In this document: one piece after another, positions 6,049 to 8,943 of the stretch
Layout of the letters: every line of letters starts with the position of its first letter
Numbering within the stretch: the stretch's first letter is position 1
Source of the DNA: Oscillospiraceae bacterium
GTDB taxonomy: Bacteria; Bacillota; Clostridia; Oscillospirales; Ruminococcaceae
Direction: 5' to 3'
Assembly (NCBI GenBank): GCA_900768735.1
Contig: CAAGDZ010000321.1
Span: 1 to 8,943, forward strand
DNA: 8,943 nucleotides
Notes under the pieces: model-generated
Databases searched by the model: none
Told to the model about the DNA's origin: nothing
Seen by the model: only the letters and a program-made list of their open reading frames with translations
Program-made: the position numbers and the translations under genes

Positions 6049-7160
6049 TATATCTGTCCTAAGCTGAGCGCCTTTAAATAAGCGTTGATAAATCCGTCAA
6101 GGTCGCCGTCCATGACCGCGCCGATATTTCCCATTTCGTAGCCTGTGCGGTGATCCTTTACCATTGTGTAGGGCATGAATACATACGAGCGTATCTGCGC
6201 GCCCCAGGCAATCTGGAGCTGTTCGCCCTTAATATCGGAAATCTTGTCAAGGTGCTCTCTTTCCTTGATTTCTATAAGCTTTGACTTTAACATACGCATT
6301 GCGTATTCTCTGTTCTGGTGCTGTGAGCGCTCGGTCTGGCAGGCGCACACGATACCCGTCGGGATATGCGTGATACGAACAGCGGAGGAGGTCTTGTTTA
6401 CCTTCTGTCCGCCCGCGCCGCTCGCACGGTAAACATCCATCTTGATTTCGTCCTCGCTTATCTCAACATCAATGTTCTCGTCAATTTCGGGCATAACTTC
6501 AATCGAGGCAAAGCTTGTGTGGCGGCGTCCCGAGCTGTCAAACGGCGATACTCGCACAAGGCGGTGCACTCCGTTTTCGCTTTTGAGATAGCCGTAGGCG
6601 TTTCTGCCCTCTATGAGTATGCTTGCGCTCTTTATGCCGGCTTCTTCGCCGTCGAGGTAGTCAAGCACCGTCACCTTCATGCCGTGGCTTTCTGCCCAGT
6701 GGTTGTACATACGGTACAGCATCTCAACCCAGTCCTGAGCCTCTGTGCCGCCCGCGCCCGCATGGAAGGTGAGGATTGCGTTGTTGTGGTCAAATTCGCC
6801 CGACAGCAATGTGGCGAGCTTCTGCGCCTCCATGTCGGTTCTGAACTGCTTTGCAAGCTCCTGTATCTCGGGGAGCATTGACTCGTCGTCCTCCTCCTGC
6901 GCAAGCTCTATCATCGTCACAACATCGTCATAGCTCTCTTTAAGCTTGTTGTAGGATTGCACTATGTTTTTGTACTCGCCGATTTTCTGCGATACCTTCT
7001 GAGAGTTTTCCACATCGTTCCAGAAATCCGGCTGTGCGCTCTGTTCCTCAAGCTTTTCGATTTCGCCCTTTATCTTGTCGAGGTCGAGTGCCGACGCAAG
7101 CTCTTTAAGCTCGGGGGCGAGATTGTCAAATTCTATTTTAAGCTCATCATATTCCAACAT
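6048..7160 (-). CDS. prfB: Peptide chain release factor 2
   Basis: Recognises UGA and UAA in the ribosomal A site and triggers release of the finished polypeptide. The 370-residue product has an N-terminal helical domain (1-110), the AGAGGTEAQDW segment (134-144), the SPF tripeptide that reads stop codons (205-207), and the GGQ catalytic motif (250-252) in RASGAGGQKVNK. SPF rather than PxT marks it as RF2, not RF1. Residue 246 is alanine, as in most bacteria. The gene is one uninterrupted frame: at the usual +1 frameshift point, around residues 24-27 (AL-DLD), the codons read GCA CTC GAC CTC with no TGA and no nearby Shine-Dalgarno-like stimulator. Autoregulation by frameshifting is therefore absent. 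The start is supported by AGGAAAGG (7171-7178). It heads an operon with rlmD. Confidence 0.97.
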   Translation of the reverse strand: MLEYDELKIEFDNLAPELKELASALDLDKIKGEIEKLEEQSAQPDFWNDVENSQKVSQKIGEYKNIVQSYNKLKESYDDVVTMIELAQEEDDESMLPEIQELAKQFRTDMEAQKLATLLSGEFDHNNAILTFHAGAGGTEAQDWVEMLYRMYNHWAESHGMKVTVLDYLDGEEAGIKSASILIEGRNAYGYLKSENGVHRLVRVSPFDSSGRRHTSFASIEVMPEIDENIDVEISEDEIKMDVYRASGAGGQKVNKTSSAVRITHIPTGIVCACQTERSQHQNREYAMRMLKSKLIEIKEREHLDKISDIKGEQLQIAWGAQIRSYVFMPYTMVKDHRTGYEMGNIGAVMDGDLDGFINAYLKALSLGQI

Positions 7161-7224
7161 TGGTTTTGTTTCCTTTCCTTATTACAGTTGTTTCCTATTT
7201 CAATAATCGAAAATATACCTTTTT

Positions 7225-7253
7225 ATTATAAACCAAAAAAAAGTTTTTGTAAA
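7225..7253 (-). promoter_or_regulatory. Sigma-A promoter of prfB-rlmD
   Basis: On the minus strand TTTACA (7248-7253) and consensus TATAAT (7225-7230) are separated by exactly 17 bases. The expected transcription start is near 7218, leaving a leader of roughly 58 bases before the prfB ATG. No hairpin or riboswitch is obvious in that leader. Confidence 0.75.
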
Positions 7254-7256
7254 GTC

Positions 7257-7285
7257 TTGAAATCGTTTTCATTTTATGTTATACT
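7257..7285 (+). promoter_or_regulatory. Sigma-A promoter with extended -10 for the GH-like gene
   Basis: TTGAAA (7257-7262), a 17-base spacer and TATACT (7280-7285), with the extended -10 element TG at 7277-7278 one base before it. Transcription should begin near 7292, giving a leader of about 75 bases. The -35 box is only three bases from the -35 box of the divergent prfB promoter. Confidence 0.75.
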
Positions 7286-7292
7286 AAATTTA

Positions 7293-7315
7293 TTCACGGA
7301 TGTGAAATTTTTCAC
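7293..7315 (+). promoter_or_regulatory. Overlapping TTCAC/GTGAA palindromes at the transcription start, possible operator
   Basis: Three alternating arms: TTCAC (7293-7297), GTGAA (7302-7306), TTCAC (7311-7315), each separated by four bases. The middle arm can pair with either neighbour. The second palindrome, GTGAAATTTTTCAC, is nearly perfect. The location just after the -10 box suits a repressor site, or alternative hairpins at the mRNA 5' end. No regulator gene is in the window. Confidence 0.4.
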
Positions 7316-7366
7316 TTTTAAATGCGTACCTATTGAGGAGAATACTGAAAGTTGAGGAAAACTGTT

Positions 7367-8815
7367 ATGGACAAAATTTACAAAATCCACATGGGACCGG
7401 CAAAATGTGCCGTTGACCTCGGTGACGGAAGCGAAAGAGGCGAGTACGTAAATCAGGATTATATCCTGAACAAGCTCGGCAGACCGCACAGAGCGATAAG
7501 CCTTATGTACTGCTATTATCCGCTTGACGAAACCTGGCCGGTAAGAGCAAGACACGCGTTTGCCGACAAGGAGATAGCTTTCCAGTGGGATTATCCCTAT
7601 GATGATTATTTTACCTACAAGGGCGGCATCGGCGGCACGACCGACGACGAGCCTTTTACCTGTATGCGCGATGTAAGACGTCACGGACAGGATGTTATAC
7701 TTACTATTACAATCGACCCTAACGTAAGCGACGAGCATCTTATTAAGATAGCTCAGGAGCTTAAAACCTACGGCCGTATGCAGCTGAGAATAAACCACGA
7801 GGCGACCGGCAACTGGTTCTCGTTTACAAAGCGCGCTACCTATCAGCAGATAGCAGACTTTTATGTTCACTTCCACGAGATTATAAAAAGAGAAGCGCCC
7901 AACGTTCAGACCGTGCTTTGCATAGGCGGTATCGAGCACCCCGAAAAGGGCAACGAAATCGAGATGGAAAAAGAGTTTGCCGATGCTGTACGCGCAACCG
8001 ATATATGGTCGGTTGACAAGTATATGGCTCTGCACTGGGGCTGGCCGTTTGACGTGGCTGACGAGGGCGGCACTTCCTTTGGCAGAAGCAAGGTGGCAGA
8101 TACCTACAACCTCACAAAGCTGTCCGAGCGCCGCTACAGAGAGCTTTGCGGCGGTGTCAAGAAGCCGATGGTCATGAGCGAGTTCAACGCCGACGGCGAT
8201 GTAACGGGTCCTTATGAGCAGGCTGAGATGGTAAAGGAATTTTGCGATATGCTCAAAAACGACGAGGAGCAGGGCTGGTTCAACGGCTTTACCTTCTATC
8301 AGTTCCGCGACAGAGGCAGACTCGGTCTTGAGATTGAAGACCCTAACAATGCAGACTGCGGTATCGAGCAGCCGGTAATGCAGACCTACAAGGAGATTAT
8401 CCACGACGATTATTTTTACCCCGAGATAAAGACGGGAGAAGAAACTGCTTTCCCCGTAAAGCTGCGCTGGGGCGGCTCGGAGGACGCGGAGGGTATTGAG
8501 ATACCTCTGCACTTTGAAAAGAACCCGACCTTCTGTGAAATCACCTTTGACGGCGAGGACGAAAAGCTCAACCTTATGATGGAAATTAACGGCAAGTGGT
8601 TCTACAAGTCACCTAAGGCAAAAACAATTGACTTCATGTCGGCGTTCTTTGAAAAACCCCTCGACGGCGAGTGCGACCTTACTCTTAAAATATTCGCACC
8701 TCCCGCAAGCGGCGAAAATACACCCGACACAGGCGACGACTGGATGTACAACACTTATTCGACAATTACAAAGCTACCGAATATCCGTATCCGCTTTGCC
8801 CCGATATTAAAGTAA
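7367..8815 (+). CDS. Putative intracellular glycoside hydrolase, clan GH-A (GH26-like)
   Basis: The 482-residue protein looks like a clan GH-A (beta/alpha)8 glycosidase. LRINHEATGNWFSF (140-153) resembles the acid/base segment of GH26 mannanases (HE followed by NGxWF), suggesting E145 as proton donor. PMVMSEFN (267-274) resembles the strand-7 nucleophile region, suggesting E272. VDKYMALHWGW (216-226) and FTFYQFRDRG (308-317) fit substrate-facing strand ends. About 365-482 is a beta-rich C-terminal domain ending in IRIRFAPILK. No signal peptide, membrane segment or cell-wall anchor is visible, so it likely acts in the cytoplasm on imported oligosaccharides. I chose ATG 7367-7369, with GAGGAAA (7354-7360) six bases upstream; an in-frame TTG at 7352 would add five residues. 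The family is inferred from two motifs only. GH39, GH5 or a new branch remain possible, and the substrate is unknown. Confidence 0.6.
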   Translation: MDKIYKIHMGPAKCAVDLGDGSERGEYVNQDYILNKLGRPHRAISLMYCYYPLDETWPVRARHAFADKEIAFQWDYPYDDYFTYKGGIGGTTDDEPFTCMRDVRRHGQDVILTITIDPNVSDEHLIKIAQELKTYGRMQLRINHEATGNWFSFTKRATYQQIADFYVHFHEIIKREAPNVQTVLCIGGIEHPEKGNEIEMEKEFADAVRATDIWSVDKYMALHWGWPFDVADEGGTSFGRSKVADTYNLTKLSERRYRELCGGVKKPMVMSEFNADGDVTGPYEQAEMVKEFCDMLKNDEEQGWFNGFTFYQFRDRGRLGLEIEDPNNADCGIEQPVMQTYKEIIHDDYFYPEIKTGEETAFPVKLRWGGSEDAEGIEIPLHFEKNPTFCEITFDGEDEKLNLMMEINGKWFYKSPKAKTIDFMSAFFEKPLDGECDLTLKIFAPPASGENTPDTGDDWMYNTYSTITKLPNIRIRFAPILK

Positions 8816-8831
8816 GTAAAAATAATGGTAT

Positions 8832-8854
8832 AAACCCTCCTTTCCGGAGGGTTT
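8832..8854 (+). terminator. Hairpin terminator after the GH-like gene
   Basis: AAACCCTCC (8832-8840) and GGAGGGTTT (8846-8854) form a perfect nine-pair stem with a five-base loop, 17 bases after the stop. The T tract on the plus strand is only the three bases of the stem. The A-rich left flank provides the matching A/T feature for the opposite strand, so it may also serve a gene converging from the right. Confidence 0.6.
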
Positions 8855-8888
8855 CAGCTTGTCGATAAACCTATATTTTTCTCAAAAT

Positions 8889-8941
8889 GGGGTTGAGGGG
8901 CGGCAGCCCCCAATAGGGGCGAGGGGCGATAGCCCCCGATA
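8889..8941. repeat. Tandem G-rich palindromic repeats, continuing past the window edge
   Basis: Two head-to-tail units, 8889-8915 (27 bases) and 8916-8941 (26 bases), share GAGGGGCG..AGCCCCC.ATA. Each carries a small hairpin, GGGGC-GGCA-GCCCC in the first and GGGGC-GATA-GCCCC in the second; the loop bases are among the differences. The rest of the intergenic DNA is A+T-rich, so the block stands out in composition. It resembles the short intergenic palindromic repeats dispersed in many clostridial genomes. Its full extent is outside the window. Confidence 0.6.
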
Positions 8942-8943
8942 AA

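Noticed and set aside
6366..6881. A plus-strand open frame of 171 codons opposite prfB
   Set aside because: It covers the most conserved part of prfB (SPF and GGQ regions) in antisense; its openness reflects prfB codon usage.
7274..8512. A long minus-strand open frame (412 codons) opposite the GH-like gene
   Set aside because: The plus-strand frame has a strong promoter, a good ribosome binding site and enzyme-like motifs. The opposite frame has none of these and gives an implausible composition rich in V, L, Y and S. It is a shadow produced by codon bias.
1..8943. CRISPR array, tRNA, rRNA or a defence or biosynthetic system
   Set aside because: I found no regularly spaced identical repeats, no tRNA-like cloverleaf or T-arm sequence, and no nuclease, toxin-antitoxin or biosynthetic gene set. 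The genes present are housekeeping, one IS transposase, one GH-like enzyme and two small ORFs.

Overview
The window looks like chromosomal DNA of a low-to-mid G+C Gram-positive gut or rumen bacterium of the Clostridia (Ruminococcus/Oscillospiraceae-like). This is an inference from strong AGGAGG-type ribosome binding sites, housekeeping sigma-A promoters, a cytidine deaminase of the Cys-Ala-Glu type, an IS256-family element, TrmA-family rRNA methyltransferases of Gram-positive type and a GH26-like glycoside hydrolase. No taxonomic marker was searched.

Left part (1-1967): an apparently complete IS256-family insertion sequence (about 63-1537) carries one intact DDE transposase on the minus strand. 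It has imperfect terminal inverted repeats, a promoter embedded in its right repeat, and two hairpins between the transposase stop and its left end. To its left, a minus-strand reading frame runs off the window. To its right is a small minus-strand gene pair: a 45-residue acidic protein missing from routine ORF calls because of its size, and a 61-residue double zinc-ribbon protein. The pair reads toward the IS, which may have interrupted its downstream part. A 267-bp gene-free stretch follows (1955-2221).

Central part (2222-7160): five genes, all on the minus strand. In order of transcription they are prfB (release factor 2, no programmed frameshift), a TRAM-domain 23S rRNA uracil-5-methyltransferase (RlmD/RlmCD type) joined to prfB by a TAATG overlap, a GNAT acetyltransferase, cytidine deaminase (cdd), and a second, TRAM-less uracil-5-methyltransferase. 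prfB and rlmD form a translation/ribosome-modification operon with a weak terminator behind it. The other three are separated by 84-111 bp gaps and may be transcribed separately.

Right part (7161-8943): a compact divergent promoter region in which the two -35 boxes are three bases apart drives prfB leftward and a glycoside hydrolase-like gene rightward. The latter has a clan GH-A (GH26-like) appearance, no secretion signal and a C-terminal beta-rich domain. A set of overlapping TTCAC/GTGAA palindromes sits at its presumed transcription start. A terminator hairpin follows the gene, and the window ends inside a tandem array of G-rich palindromic repeats.

I see no CRISPR array, tRNA, rRNA or clear defence or biosynthetic system. 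The points most worth following up are the divergent promoter and operator region, the unassigned GH-like enzyme, the small double zinc-ribbon gene pair next to the IS, and the two architecturally different TrmA-family methyltransferases.
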